A stretch of 64,000 bases of DNA from Clostridium acetobutylicum ATCC 824 (GCF_000008765.1 NC_003030.1:592001-656000); one strand, 5' to 3'; positions 26,649-36,155 are shown, counted from the first letter of the stretch. Translations and numbers: made by a program. The notes: a model not told the origin generated them from the sequence alone.

Positions 26649-29255
26649 ATGAATTCATATGTGCTTGGTTTTAAGGAAATTGATAAAACAAAGATTTCCA
26701 TGGTTGGAGGTAAAGGCGCAAATCTAGGGGAACTATCTAGGGTTGCAGGAATTTTAATACCGGAAGGCTTTTGTGTTACTACAGAAGCATACAAGAAGAT
26801 AATTGAAAAAAGTAAGGAATTTAATGAGTTGTTAGACGAATTATCATGTCTTAGACTGGAGGATGGGGAAAAAGTTTATGAAGTTAGCAAGAAAATTCGT
26901 ATGGTCATTGAAAGAATATCCATTCCTAAAGATATAGTAGAAGAGATTGATGTGTATCTCACAAGGTTAGGTGAAAAAGATGCATATGCTGTACGTTCCA
27001 GTGCAACTGCAGAGGATTTGCCGACAGCATCCTTTGCCGGACAGCAGGATACATATTTAAATATTATTGGTAAAAAGTCAATTTTAGAACATATCAGTAA
27101 GTGCTGGGCATCTCTATTTACTGACAGGGCAGTAATTTATCGTCTTCAAAATGGCTTCGACCACCGAAAAGTCTATATATCTGTGGTTATTCAAAAGATG
27201 ATATTTCCAAAGGCAGCAGGGATTTTGTTTACGGCTGATCCTGTGAATTCTAATAGGAAGGTGTTATCTATTGATGCAAGCTTTGGTCTTGGTGAAGCTT
27301 TAGTTTCTGGGTTGGTGAATGCTGATATGTATAAGGTGCTGAGTGGTAAGATTACCGATAAGAAGGTATCTAAAAAGAAACTAGCTATTTATGCTTCAAA
27401 AGATGGTGGTACAAAAGCACAAGAGCTTGAGATTGAAAAACAAAATAAGCAAGTGTTGACAGAAGAGCAGATTTTACAGTTGGAGCATATTGGCAGAAGC
27501 ATTGAGGAACATTTTAGCTTTCCTCAGGATATAGAGTGGTGTTTAAATCAAGATACATTTTATATTCTTCAGAGTCGTCCAATTACTACTTTATATCCAA
27601 TTCCTAAAGCAAATGATGAAGAAAATCATGTATATATATCTGTGGGTCATCAGCAAATGATGACAGATCCCCTGAAACCACTTGGAATGTCTTTATATGA
27701 GTTAACATCATTTGGGAACAGATTTAAAGCTGGTGGAAGGTTATTTTTTGATGTTACACAAATGTTGGCTTCAAAGGATAGCAGAAAAATGTTATTAAAT
27801 AATATGGAACAACACGATCCTCTCATGAAAGATGCATTAGTTACCATAATAGAACGAGATTTTATAAAAGCTTTACCAAGTGATAATGGGAATCAAAGTA
27901 AAAGCAATAAAGGAGTATCAGCAGGAGAGTCAGAGAATCAAATTGAAAACAACCCGACAATTGTTTCTGATTTAATTAATAAGAATCAAGCATCTATAGA
28001 AGAGCTAAAAGAAAACATAAAAACAAAATCGGGATTAGAGTTAATTGATTTTATTCGAACAGATGTAGAGGAGTTAAAGAAAATTTTATCCGACCCACAA
28101 AGTTCAGCTGTATTTATGACTGCTATAAATGCTTCACATTGGATAAATGAAAAAATGAGGGATTGGTTGGGTGAAAAAAATGCAGCAGATATTCTTTCTC
28201 AATCTGTACCAAACAATATTACTTCAAAAATGGGTTTGGAGCTACTAGAGATTGCAGATGTGATTCGCCCTTATCCGGAAATAATAGACTATTTACAACA
28301 TGTAAAGGATGATAACTTTTTGGAGGAAATAGTTAAATTTAATGGTGGTCATGAGGTTAAGAATGCAATTTTGTCTTATCTTAGCAAATACGGAATGAGA
28401 TGCAGCGGAGAAATTGATATAACCAGAACACGTTTAAGTGAAAAACCAATTACACTTGTTCCTATGATTCTTAATAATATAAAAAACTTTGAGACTGGTG
28501 CAGCAAATATAAAATTTCAGCAAGGAAAACAGAAAGCTTTAGAAAAGGAACAAGAGTTATTGGAAAGGTTAAAACAATTACCGGATGGTGAACAAAAGGC
28601 AAAAGAGACAAAACGAATGATTAAGCTAATTCGAAATTTTATAGGTTATCGCGAATATCCTAAATACGGAATGGTTAATCGCTACTTCATTTATAAGCAG
28701 GCTTTGATGAAAGAAGCTGAAAAACTTGCAAATATAGGTGCTATTCATGAAAAAGAAGATATTTACTATCTTACATTTGAAGAACTTAGGGAAGTTATAC
28801 GCACAAAAAAAGTGGATTACAGTATAATAAATAAACGAAAAAATGAGCACAAATTATATGAAAAACTAATACCACCACGTGTTATAACTTCTGATGGTGA
28901 AATTGTTGAAGGTGAATACAAAAGAGAAAATGTACCAGAGGGAGCTATTATAGGATTATCGGTTTCTTCTGGAGTTATAGAAGGGCGTGCGCGTGTCATT
29001 TTAAATATGGAAGATGCAAATCTAGAGGCAGGAGACATATTAGTAACTTCATTTACTGATCCAAGCTGGACACCTCTATTTGTATCCATAAAGGGTTTAG
29101 TAACTGAAGTTGGTGGATTGATGACACATGGAGCGGTTATTGCACGTGAGTATGGTTTACCAGCAGTTATAGGAGTGGAGAATGCCACAAAATTAATAAA
29201 AGATGGGCAGCAAATTCGTGTGAATGGAACAGAAGGATATGTAGAAATACTATAA
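26649..29255 (+). CDS. rph: Rifamycin phosphotransferase (PEP-synthase-like)
   Basis: The 868-residue protein has three parts. An ATP-grasp domain comes first (GGKGANLGELS, AVRSSATAEDLPTASFAGQQDT). A long middle domain starts after LQSRPITTLYPIP near residue 320 and contains YISVGHQQMMTDPLKPLG and GYREYPKYGMVNRYF. A C-terminal swivelling phosphohistidine domain has GGLMTHGAVIAREYGLPAV with His827. The middle domain replaces the PEP-binding barrel of true PEP synthase and matches Listeria Rph, which phosphorylates rifampicin using ATP. Length (Rph is about 867) agrees. It is often annotated as PEP synthase. Start ATG 26649 lies seven bases from GAAGGGG; ATG 26643 is possible. Confidence 0.92.
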   Translation: MNSYVLGFKEIDKTKISMVGGKGANLGELSRVAGILIPEGFCVTTEAYKKIIEKSKEFNELLDELSCLRLEDGEKVYEVSKKIRMVIERISIPKDIVEEIDVYLTRLGEKDAYAVRSSATAEDLPTASFAGQQDTYLNIIGKKSILEHISKCWASLFTDRAVIYRLQNGFDHRKVYISVVIQKMIFPKAAGILFTADPVNSNRKVLSIDASFGLGEALVSGLVNADMYKVLSGKITDKKVSKKKLAIYASKDGGTKAQELEIEKQNKQVLTEEQILQLEHIGRSIEEHFSFPQDIEWCLNQDTFYILQSRPITTLYPIPKANDEENHVYISVGHQQMMTDPLKPLGMSLYELTSFGNRFKAGGRLFFDVTQMLASKDSRKMLLNNMEQHDPLMKDALVTIIERDFIKALPSDNGNQSKSNKGVSAGESENQIENNPTIVSDLINKNQASIEELKENIKTKSGLELIDFIRTDVEELKKILSDPQSSAVFMTAINASHWINEKMRDWLGEKNAADILSQSVPNNITSKMGLELLEIADVIRPYPEIIDYLQHVKDDNFLEEIVKFNGGHEVKNAILSYLSKYGMRCSGEIDITRTRLSEKPITLVPMILNNIKNFETGAANIKFQQGKQKALEKEQELLERLKQLPDGEQKAKETKRMIKLIRNFIGYREYPKYGMVNRYFIYKQALMKEAEKLANIGAIHEKEDIYYLTFEELREVIRTKKVDYSIINKRKNEHKLYEKLIPPRVITSDGEIVEGEYKRENVPEGAIIGLSVSSGVIEGRARVILNMEDANLEAGDILVTSFTDPSWTPLFVSIKGLVTEVGGLMTHGAVIAREYGLPAVIGVENATKLIKDGQQIRVNGTEGYVEIL

Positions 29256-29390
29256 ATATTCTTTGATATTGATAAAAAAATTTTAAAAATATGTTATGAA
29301 GTCAGTCGGCAGGTTCATGCAGTTTTCAATGAATTGGTGTAAAATTTAATATATGTAAGTTTTTAATTGGAAAAGGAAGGCTATAAATAT

Positions 29391-29404
29391 AATGTCTAGA
29401 CATT
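29391..29404 (+). promoter_or_regulatory. 14-bp perfect palindrome over a -10 box
   Basis: AATGTCTAGACATT lies immediately after and overlapping TATAAT (29388-29393), 24 bases before the hydrolase start codon. A repressor bound here would cover the transcription start of the metallo-hydrolase gene. No regulator gene is adjacent, so the binder is unknown. Confidence 0.45.
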
Positions 29405-29427
29405 TTATCTAACTGAAGGAGGAAAAA

Positions 29428-30234
29428 ATGAAATTAAAAGTTTTAGTAGATAATAATACATATATTGACCAATATTATTTAGGTGAACCTGCTGTTTCAT
29501 ATTATATTGAAGACGAAAGTACTAAGCTATTATTAGATGTTGGATATTCTGATATATTTATTAAAAATGCCAGTGCGTTAGATGTAGATTTGAAAAATAT
29601 AGATACTATTGTCATTTCACATGGTCATGATGATCATACAAGAGGGTTAAAATACTATTTTGAACAAAGTAGTGTAGGTGAGATCTCTATAATTGCTCAT
29701 AAGGATGCATTTAAAGAAAAAATAAAGGATAAATTGAAAATATGTTCTCCTATTTTACAGGAGGAACTAAGAGAAAAATGTAATTTGATTTTATCGAAAG
29801 AACCTAAGAAAGTTAGTGAAAACTTAATATTTTTAGGGAAAATACCTAAGATAAATAATTTTGAAAATAGAAAATCCATAGGAAAACAAGTTGATGGTGG
29901 AAAATTAGTAGACGATTATGTAATGGATGATACAGCGCTGGCATATAAAAGTAAAAACGGTATTTATATTATTACAGGATGTTCTCACAGTGGTATTTGC
30001 AATATTGTAGAATATGCAAAGCAAGTTTGCAGGGATAACAGAGTTATAGGAATCATAGGTGGGTTTCATTTATTTGAAGTAAATGAGCAAGTGCAGAAAA
30101 CCATAGATTATCTAGTACAAAATAATATAAAAGAGTTATATCCTTGTCATTGTACCTCGTTTTTAGTTAGAGCAGAAATACATAAAAAGTTGCCTGTAAA
30201 AGAAGTTGGAGTAGGACTAGAAATTAACTGGTAA
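29428..30234 (+). CDS. Metallo-beta-lactamase-fold hydrolase
   Basis: The 268-residue cytosolic protein has the metal-binding motif SHGHDDHTRG near residue 70, a further metal His in GCSHSGICN near residue 189, and GGFHLF and PCHCTS near the C-terminus. This arrangement matches MBL-fold proteins annotated as related to dihydropterin ribofuranosyl-aminobenzene phosphate synthase, a group with mostly unknown substrates. It is not a beta-lactamase of the antibiotic-resistance type, as it lacks a signal peptide and the usual class B spacing. The ATG follows GGAGG. The SDR gene downstream is separated by 86 bases and may be independent. Confidence 0.82.
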   Translation: MKLKVLVDNNTYIDQYYLGEPAVSYYIEDESTKLLLDVGYSDIFIKNASALDVDLKNIDTIVISHGHDDHTRGLKYYFEQSSVGEISIIAHKDAFKEKIKDKLKICSPILQEELREKCNLILSKEPKKVSENLIFLGKIPKINNFENRKSIGKQVDGGKLVDDYVMDDTALAYKSKNGIYIITGCSHSGICNIVEYAKQVCRDNRVIGIIGGFHLFEVNEQVQKTIDYLVQNNIKELYPCHCTSFLVRAEIHKKLPVKEVGVGLEINW

Positions 30235-30320
30235 TAATATATATACTTTTTAAAGTATGAATTAGAAATTTCAATACTGGGGATATAAGTAAGAGTATAT
30301 AATTGAAAGGGAGTTTTAGT

Positions 30321-31079
30321 ATGAATTTAACTGGAAACACAATACTTATAACTGGTGGAGCTACAGGTATAGGATTAGAGCTGACAAAGCAATTTGTTGA
30401 ATTGGGAAACGAAGTAATCATTTGTGGTAGACGTGAATCTAGATTAAAGGAAGCAAAAAAAGCTATACCTTCAATACATACTATAGTTTGCGATGTGGCA
30501 TCATCACAAAGTAGAGAAGAATTAATGAACGAGATAAAGAAAAATTATTCTAATATAAATATTTTAATTAACAATGCTGGGATGCAGCAAGATGTAGATT
30601 TGACAAAGGGAATAGAAGACCTCGTTAAAGATAATTTAATAGAAGTTGATATAAATCTAAAAGCTCCAATATATTTGGCAGGTATGTTTGTGGAACATTT
30701 TAAGGAAAGAAAACTGAAAAGCACAATAATAAATGTATCTTCAGGGCTGGGTTTTGTGCCAATGGCTAGGGTGCCAATTTATTGTGCAACTAAGGCTGCA
30801 ATGCATTCTTATACTTTGTCCTTAAGACATCAGCTTAAGGATTTAGGAATAGAAGTTATTGAAGTTGTACCGCCTGCAGTTGTATCTGAACTAAATAGCA
30901 GCGCAAGAGCAAAACTTGGTACAAATGATTTCTCAGTACCTACTAAAGATTTTGTGGCAGGTGTAATAGATGGTCTAAAAGAAAATAGAAAGGAAATAGG
31001 ATATGGGACTTCTGAAAACTTTATTAAGGCGTCAAGAAACGACTTGGATATAGCATTTGAAAGAATGAATAATAGATAA
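30321..31079 (+). CDS. Short-chain dehydrogenase/reductase, DltE-like
   Basis: A classical SDR of 252 residues. The cofactor motif TGGATGIG is near residue 12, NNAGMQ near 83, the catalytic Ser in NVSSGLGF, and the YxxxK pair in YCATKAA. The basic CGRRESR after the second strand suggests NADP. The closest named group is DltE, which accompanies some teichoic-acid D-alanylation genes, but no dlt genes are nearby and the substrate is unknown. ATG 30321 follows AAAGGGAG; a TTG at 30303 would precede that site. A terminator follows. Confidence 0.85.
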   Translation: MNLTGNTILITGGATGIGLELTKQFVELGNEVIICGRRESRLKEAKKAIPSIHTIVCDVASSQSREELMNEIKKNYSNINILINNAGMQQDVDLTKGIEDLVKDNLIEVDINLKAPIYLAGMFVEHFKERKLKSTIINVSSGLGFVPMARVPIYCATKAAMHSYTLSLRHQLKDLGIEVIEVVPPAVVSELNSSARAKLGTNDFSVPTKDFVAGVIDGLKENRKEIGYGTSENFIKASRNDLDIAFERMNNR

Positions 31080-31092
31080 GTTAAAAAATACT

Positions 31093-31114
31093 AAGGGCAG
31101 AGATGCTCTTTTTT
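31093..31114 (+). terminator. Terminator after the SDR gene
   Basis: AAGGGCA (31093-31099) pairs with TGCTCTT (31104-31110), followed by T residues. Confidence 0.7.
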
Positions 31115-31236
31115 ATTTGATATAAGTTAAGAATGATTTTAGTTAGATATAAATAATATTTTTAAGCATATTACATTTATTACATAAAAATCCTGTGGTA
31201 TAATGTGGATATAAAGTATAATAAGGGGGAATTTTA

Positions 31237-32334
31237 ATGAGAAAAAAGTTTAGTTTTTTATTAATTATTTTTATGATGCTTCTAAACGTAAATTTTACAG
31301 TTAAAGCTGCTTCTTTTGGTTATGGTAGTTTGAAAACATCAGAAACTTCATCTAATGTTTTATTCATCGGTCGTTTTGATACAAGCGATCCTGCTGGTCC
31401 AAAGTTTGCATGGAGTAACAGTACCATAAAGGCAAATTTTAATGGTACAGGAATAAGTGTAAATTTAAAATCTTCAGGAGACAATTGGTTTAATGTTATA
31501 ATTGATGGAATAGTAAAGATGCCAGTTAATGTAACTTCAAGTAACTCATCACCTATTGTATTAGCAGAGGGACTTACAAATGGAAAACATACAGTAGAAT
31601 TGGTTAAGAGAACTGAAGCGTCAGTTGGAGAAGTTCAATTTTTAGGTTTTATTGTTGATGGTGGAGAATTAATTTCACCTCCGCAACCTTTACAAAAAAG
31701 AATAATGTTTATTGGGGATTCAATTACCTGTGGATATGGAAATGAAGGTAAAAGTCAATATCAATCCTTTACGACAAAAAATGAAAATGCATATCTTTCC
31801 TATGGTGCCATAACCTCTAGACTTTTAAGAGCTGAACCTATGACTATTTGTTGGTCAGGAAAAGGTTTAATTAGAAATTCTGGAGGAAACACAACTGATT
31901 TAATGCCTGATTTGTACCAAAGAATATTGCCGTATACATCAACACCTCTTTGGGATACGAACAGATGGGTACCTCAAGTGGTTGTAATTAATTTATGTAC
32001 AAATGACTTTAGTATAGGTATTCCAGATAGGACAACTTTTGTTACAGCCTATTCAACATTTATAGATCGTATTCGCAGTCAATATCCTACTGCACATATA
32101 TACTGTGCAGTAGGACCTATGTTAAATGGAGATAACCTAAAAAGTGCAAGGGATTATATTAATAGTGCTGTAGAGATGAAAAATTCTTCAGGAGATCAAA
32201 AGGTTCATTTTATTGAGTTTCCAGTGCAGGATTCTGCAAATGGATATGGTGAGGACTGGCATCCTACCGTAAAAACTCATGAATTGATGGCTGTTCAGCT
32301 TTATAAAGCAATTAAAGCTGATTTAGGTTGGTAA
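31237..32334 (+). CDS. Secreted CE2-like acetylxylan (polysaccharide) esterase
   Basis: The 365-residue protein has an N-terminal signal peptide (hydrophobic core within residues 5-24, ending near VKAAS). A beta-sandwich of about 110 residues follows, then an SGNH esterase domain starting with the nucleophile in FIGDSITCGYG near residue 163 and ending with the catalytic Asp-His in DWHPTVKTH. The two-domain plan is that of carbohydrate esterase family 2, which deacetylates xylan and glucomannan. Deacetylation would expose mannan to the three mannanases that follow. It has its own extended -10 promoter (TGGTATAAT, 31196-31204) and a hairpin after the stop. Confidence 0.88.
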   Translation: MRKKFSFLLIIFMMLLNVNFTVKAASFGYGSLKTSETSSNVLFIGRFDTSDPAGPKFAWSNSTIKANFNGTGISVNLKSSGDNWFNVIIDGIVKMPVNVTSSNSSPIVLAEGLTNGKHTVELVKRTEASVGEVQFLGFIVDGGELISPPQPLQKRIMFIGDSITCGYGNEGKSQYQSFTTKNENAYLSYGAITSRLLRAEPMTICWSGKGLIRNSGGNTTDLMPDLYQRILPYTSTPLWDTNRWVPQVVVINLCTNDFSIGIPDRTTFVTAYSTFIDRIRSQYPTAHIYCAVGPMLNGDNLKSARDYINSAVEMKNSSGDQKVHFIEFPVQDSANGYGEDWHPTVKTHELMAVQLYKAIKADLGW

Positions 32335-32366
32335 GGTTGTAAAAAATCAAAATTGAATAATTAATA

Positions 32367-32395
32367 ATTGCCACTCATTTGTTTTGGGTGGCAAT
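32367..32395 (+). terminator. Hairpin after the esterase gene
   Basis: ATTGCCACTC (32367-32376) pairs with GGGTGGCAAT (32386-32395). No long T tract follows, so termination may be partial. A related hairpin follows the first mannanase. Confidence 0.6.
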
Positions 32396-32571
32396 TATGT
32401 TTATATAAAATGATAAGAATTTAATTGTAAATTATTAAAAGGTTACTCATTAGTTTTAATACTATTAATAAAAATATAAAACAATATACATTATATGTTT
32501 ATAAAATAATATATATGGGTTATTATACTTTTAAAGGAAATTAATAATAAATATGTAAAGAAAATTTAGAA

Positions 32572-34167
32572 ATGAGGAGAAATAATGATATTGAACAAAA
32601 GAAAAAAATACTTTCAGCTATGTTAGTATCAGTACTTTTAGTGTCGCCAAAAATTAATAGTAAAGTGTATGCTTCTATACCATCAAGCTGTAAGGCAGGT
32701 GCTTTTCTTGGATGGGCTGAAAACCTTGAAACTAAGGATATTATGGGTGATCCAGCTTATAGTGGAAAAGTAAATATGGTAGCTTTTGATGTTGCCAATT
32801 GGTCAGATAACGATAGTGATGATAATCACAAAAACAATGATGCAACAGCTATTGGGGACGGTCCGGCAGGATGGCATAATGCAAATTATGAGACGAATTT
32901 TAAAAATGTTGCAGTGCTTGGTAAGGATACTATGGTATCTGCGGAAATTCCTAATCCAGAAGGCCAGAAATGTACAACACATATGAGTTCAGATGACTTT
33001 TCAAAAGTAGCAAACGCTAAGATAACAGATAGTTCAGATTCTAAAGTTGTTACAAATTACCAAAGTATGGTTAAAAAATTAGGGGATATACTGGCTGATT
33101 ATTACTCAAATCTAAATCAGAAAAACCAGGCTGCTAATGTGTATTTACGCCTTTTTCATGAGATGAATTCAAGTTACCTTTGGTGGGGATTTCAAGATAA
33201 AGAGCAATTTAAAAAGCTTTGGATAAATCTTCATGATTACTTAGTATATGATAGAAAATTTACTTGGTTAAAATTTTGCTACGCTGTCAATAAAGGTGAT
33301 GAAAATATAGGAGATGAGTACAAATACACTAAAGATGCAACGTTATATTATCCAGGAGATAATTATGTAGATACAGTTGCCTTATACGGCTATAGTGATG
33401 ATCTTTCAAATGATCCTGACATACAAAAACCTTATGCAGAACTTACTGGAGGGACATACAATGGTGTTACATATAAAGGCTATAATAAACCATTTGGATT
33501 TGCTGAGCTTGGAGCAAAAGTTGGTGGAAGCTATATTGATAAAGACAATAATCAAATAAAACCTTTTGATTATCAAATATGGAGTAATGCTATTCAAAGT
33601 GAATATTCAAAGGCTTCATACTCAATAGTGTTTGATAAAGCATATGATCCACGTAATAATATTCATGGAACTTCTATTTTTAATGATTATAAAGATGCAA
33701 ATACAAGCATCAGTTATAAAGCACATGTTTCCAATATTGGGTGGCAAGATTATGTAAAAGATGCTGAAACAGCAGGGACAACAGGACAAACATTGTCTAT
33801 GGAAGCTATTCAAATGAACTATCCTAATAATATTGAATTACATTTGCAATATCAAGCACATGTTTCTAATATAGGATGGATGTCACCAGTATCCGATGGT
33901 CAAATAGCAGGAACAACGGGTCAGCATCTATCTATAGAAGCTATAAATATTTCATTAAAGGATGCTCAAGGAAAAGATTCATCTGATTACTCGATATATT
34001 ATAGAACACATCTTAGATATATGGGATGGACCTCATGGACTAAAAATGGAAGTACATCTGGAACAATTGGGCAATCTAGGCCAGTAGAAGCAATTCAAGT
34101 ATGTGTTGTTAAAAATGGTACAGAAAGAGCGCAATTAATGGAAGGATTAGTGCAAGGTACTAAATAA
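32572..34167 (+). CDS. GH26 beta-mannanase with three ChW repeats, frameshifted in the signal peptide
   Basis: The secreted protein splits mannan. The GH26 domain (about 35-375) has the acid/base Glu in RLFHEMNSS and the nucleophile Glu in GFAELGAK. Three ChW repeats follow, each with a GW and an AGTTGQ-like turn, ending in AIQVCVVKNG. The open frame starts at ATG 32572 with no ribosome site. The start that matches the two sister genes is ATG 32585, five bases after GGAG, in another frame and opening MILNKRKK. It meets the main frame only if the A7 run at 32602-32608 gains one base. Also, the LDGYSDD of its sisters reads LYGYSDD here. Confidence 0.88.
   Translation: MRRNNDIEQKKKILSAMLVSVLLVSPKINSKVYASIPSSCKAGAFLGWAENLETKDIMGDPAYSGKVNMVAFDVANWSDNDSDDNHKNNDATAIGDGPAGWHNANYETNFKNVAVLGKDTMVSAEIPNPEGQKCTTHMSSDDFSKVANAKITDSSDSKVVTNYQSMVKKLGDILADYYSNLNQKNQAANVYLRLFHEMNSSYLWWGFQDKEQFKKLWINLHDYLVYDRKFTWLKFCYAVNKGDENIGDEYKYTKDATLYYPGDNYVDTVALYGYSDDLSNDPDIQKPYAELTGGTYNGVTYKGYNKPFGFAELGAKVGGSYIDKDNNQIKPFDYQIWSNAIQSEYSKASYSIVFDKAYDPRNNIHGTSIFNDYKDANTSISYKAHVSNIGWQDYVKDAETAGTTGQTLSMEAIQMNYPNNIELHLQYQAHVSNIGWMSPVSDGQIAGTTGQHLSIEAINISLKDAQGKDSSDYSIYYRTHLRYMGWTSWTKNGSTSGTIGQSRPVEAIQVCVVKNGTERAQLMEGLVQGTK
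32602..32608 (+). other. A7 slippage tract joining two frames of the first mannanase
   Basis: Seven A residues sit where eight would restore MILNKRKK-ILSAMLV, the signal peptide expected from the sister genes. The third mannanase has the same tract at the same codon position but in the correct frame. Slippage by RNA polymerase or ribosome, or phase variation, could give the secreted product. A sequencing error is the simple alternative. Confidence 0.7.
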
Positions 34168-34199
34168 CTAATATATATAATTACTTATTAAATCATTGA

Positions 34200-34325
34200 G
34201 GATTTACTTGGTTAAAATTCTGCTATCTTGTTAATAGATATGATTAAAAAACAATAAAAACGGATAATTATATGGAAGTTATTCAAATATGCATAGTTAA
34301 AAATGGTACAGCGGCACCAAGATAA
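34200..34325 (+). pseudogene. Vestige of a fourth ChW mannanase copy
   Basis: Two short pieces of mannanase lie between the first and second complete genes. The first (34200-34247) reads GFTWLKFCYLVNRYD, matching KFTWLKFCYAVNKGD inside the catalytic domain. The second (34272-34325) reads MEVIQICIVKNGTAAPR, matching the end of the third ChW repeat. The roughly 240 residues normally between are gone. A hairpin follows (34382-34389 with 34410-34417), like the one after the esterase. The rest of 34168-34637 holds the second mannanase's promoter region. Confidence 0.75.
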
Positions 34326-34637
34326 TAAACTTAGCATGAAATTTTATAAGCATAGTGTATTAAAAATTAAATAAATATGAATGCCACTTATTTGTTAGAG
34401 TTTCACAGTAGGTGGCAGTTATATTTGTACGCCAATTAAAAGTAGAAACAAAAATTCCAATAAGTATAGAATTAGCACAAAAATTTAAAAAGATATACGT
34501 TTACATATACATTACATAAAAATAATGGAAGTTTACAATGGCAATATTATAGTGTAATATAATATACTAGCAAAAAGTTATAAAAACTTTATAAAAAAAC
34601 CATAATTTTTGTGTAAATAGTAAAAAGGAGTAAAATT

Positions 34638-36155
34638 ATGACATTTAACAAAAGAAAAAGGACTATAATAAGTCTTCTAGCGACGACACTTATACTCTCG
34701 CCATTAGTTACTAACAAAGTTTATGCGGTCCCAACAACATGTACTTCAGGAGCATTTCTTGGATGGGGAAACAATCTGGATAATCCGTCCATTATGAATG
34801 ATGCTGCATATACAGGGAAAGTAAATATTGTTTCTTTTGATCTTGCTACTTTTAATAATGCAAACTATGAAGGCTCTATCAGTGGAGATAGTGCTGCTAA
34901 GGTTGCGCCACTTGGAAAGGATACTATTATATCAGCAGAAATGCCTAACCCAGCTGGGGGAGATACACATTCAGATATATCTGACCAAGATTTTGCAACT
35001 GTAGCTAATACAAAAATTCAAGATATTAATACATCGAGTTCTTTGCTTCTTCAAAACTATAAAACAATGATTTCTAGAATAGGTGATGAGATTTATAATT
35101 ATCACCAAAAATTAAATACATACAACGCTAATGCAACTATTTACTATAGACCTTTCCATGAGATGAACGCAAGTTGGTTTTGGTGGGGAGAGCACGACAG
35201 TAATCAATTTAAACAGCTTTGGATAAATATTCATGACTATTTGGTAAATACTCGTGGTTTAAGTTGGTTGAAGTTCTGCTACTCTGCAAATGAAAGTATT
35301 ACTACTGATTCTAATGTTAAAGATGCACTTGATTATTATCCAGGTGGACAATACGTAGATAATGTAGGATTAGACGGATATAGTGATGATCCTGAAAATG
35401 ATGGAGATGTAAAGAAAACATATGCTGAGCTTGTTGGTGGAACATACAATGGACAAACTTATCAAGGACTTGGGAAACCATTTGGATTTACTGAGCTTGG
35501 ACCAAAGGTTGGTGGAGACTATGTTGACACCAATAATAGGCAGATAAGACCATTTGATTATCAAAAATTGAGTAATGCCATTGAAAAAAACTATCCTAAA
35601 GCAGGATATTCAATAGTATTTGATGGAGCTTATGATCCTCGAAACAATATTCACGGAACTTCCCTTTTTAACGGTGCTGAGAAGGAAGATGGAAGTCTTA
35701 GCTATGAGGCCCATGTTCAAAATATAGGTTGGCAGAGTAATGTAAGTGATGGGGATACAGCAGGAACTGTTGGACAAGGATTACGTATGGAAGCCATAAA
35801 AATTAATTATAACAATAATTTAGGCCTTCATCTTCACTATCAAACACATGTCCAAAATTATGGATGGATGTCAGAGGTAAAAGATGGTGAACTTGCAGGA
35901 ACAACAGGACAGAGCTTAAGAACTGAAGCTATAAAAATTATGTTAAAGGATTCTTCAGGAAATAATGCATCAAATTACTCAGTATATTATAGAACTCAAG
36001 TTGAGAATATAGGGTGGACACCTTGGAAGAAGAACGGTGATGTATCAGGAACAACTGGAAAGGGATTAAGAATGGAATCTCTTCAAATATATGTTATTAA
36101 AAATGGTACAGGTGCTGCGCAAGCTATGGAAAAGTTAATACAGAGTGGAAAATAG
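34638..36155 (+). CDS. Secreted GH26 beta-mannanase with three ChW repeats
   Basis: The 505-residue protein has a signal peptide (KRKR, hydrophobic core, cleavage near VYAVP). A GH26 domain follows with acid/base Glu in RPFHEMNAS, WFWWGE, LDGYSDD and nucleophile Glu in GFTELGPKVGG. Three ChW repeats from about residue 355 each contain the GW pair and an AGT-GQ turn. ChW repeats are clostridial cell-surface or substrate-binding modules. The catalytic domain lacks an insert near residue 50 (NDSDDNHKN) seen in both sisters. ATG follows AAAAGGAG. The third copy starts 40 bases downstream, so the two share a transcript. Confidence 0.93.
   Translation: MTFNKRKRTIISLLATTLILSPLVTNKVYAVPTTCTSGAFLGWGNNLDNPSIMNDAAYTGKVNIVSFDLATFNNANYEGSISGDSAAKVAPLGKDTIISAEMPNPAGGDTHSDISDQDFATVANTKIQDINTSSSLLLQNYKTMISRIGDEIYNYHQKLNTYNANATIYYRPFHEMNASWFWWGEHDSNQFKQLWINIHDYLVNTRGLSWLKFCYSANESITTDSNVKDALDYYPGGQYVDNVGLDGYSDDPENDGDVKKTYAELVGGTYNGQTYQGLGKPFGFTELGPKVGGDYVDTNNRQIRPFDYQKLSNAIEKNYPKAGYSIVFDGAYDPRNNIHGTSLFNGAEKEDGSLSYEAHVQNIGWQSNVSDGDTAGTVGQGLRMEAIKINYNNNLGLHLHYQTHVQNYGWMSEVKDGELAGTTGQSLRTEAIKIMLKDSSGNNASNYSVYYRTQVENIGWTPWKKNGDVSGTTGKGLRMESLQIYVIKNGTGAAQAMEKLIQSGK

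Noticed and set aside
33377-33597. Small frames on both strands inside the mannanase genes
   Set aside because: They are shadows of the mannanase coding frames and recur at the same place in the paralogs.
33710-34130. Direct repeats as a CRISPR-like or recombination array
   Set aside because: They encode ChW protein repeats and have no spacer structure.
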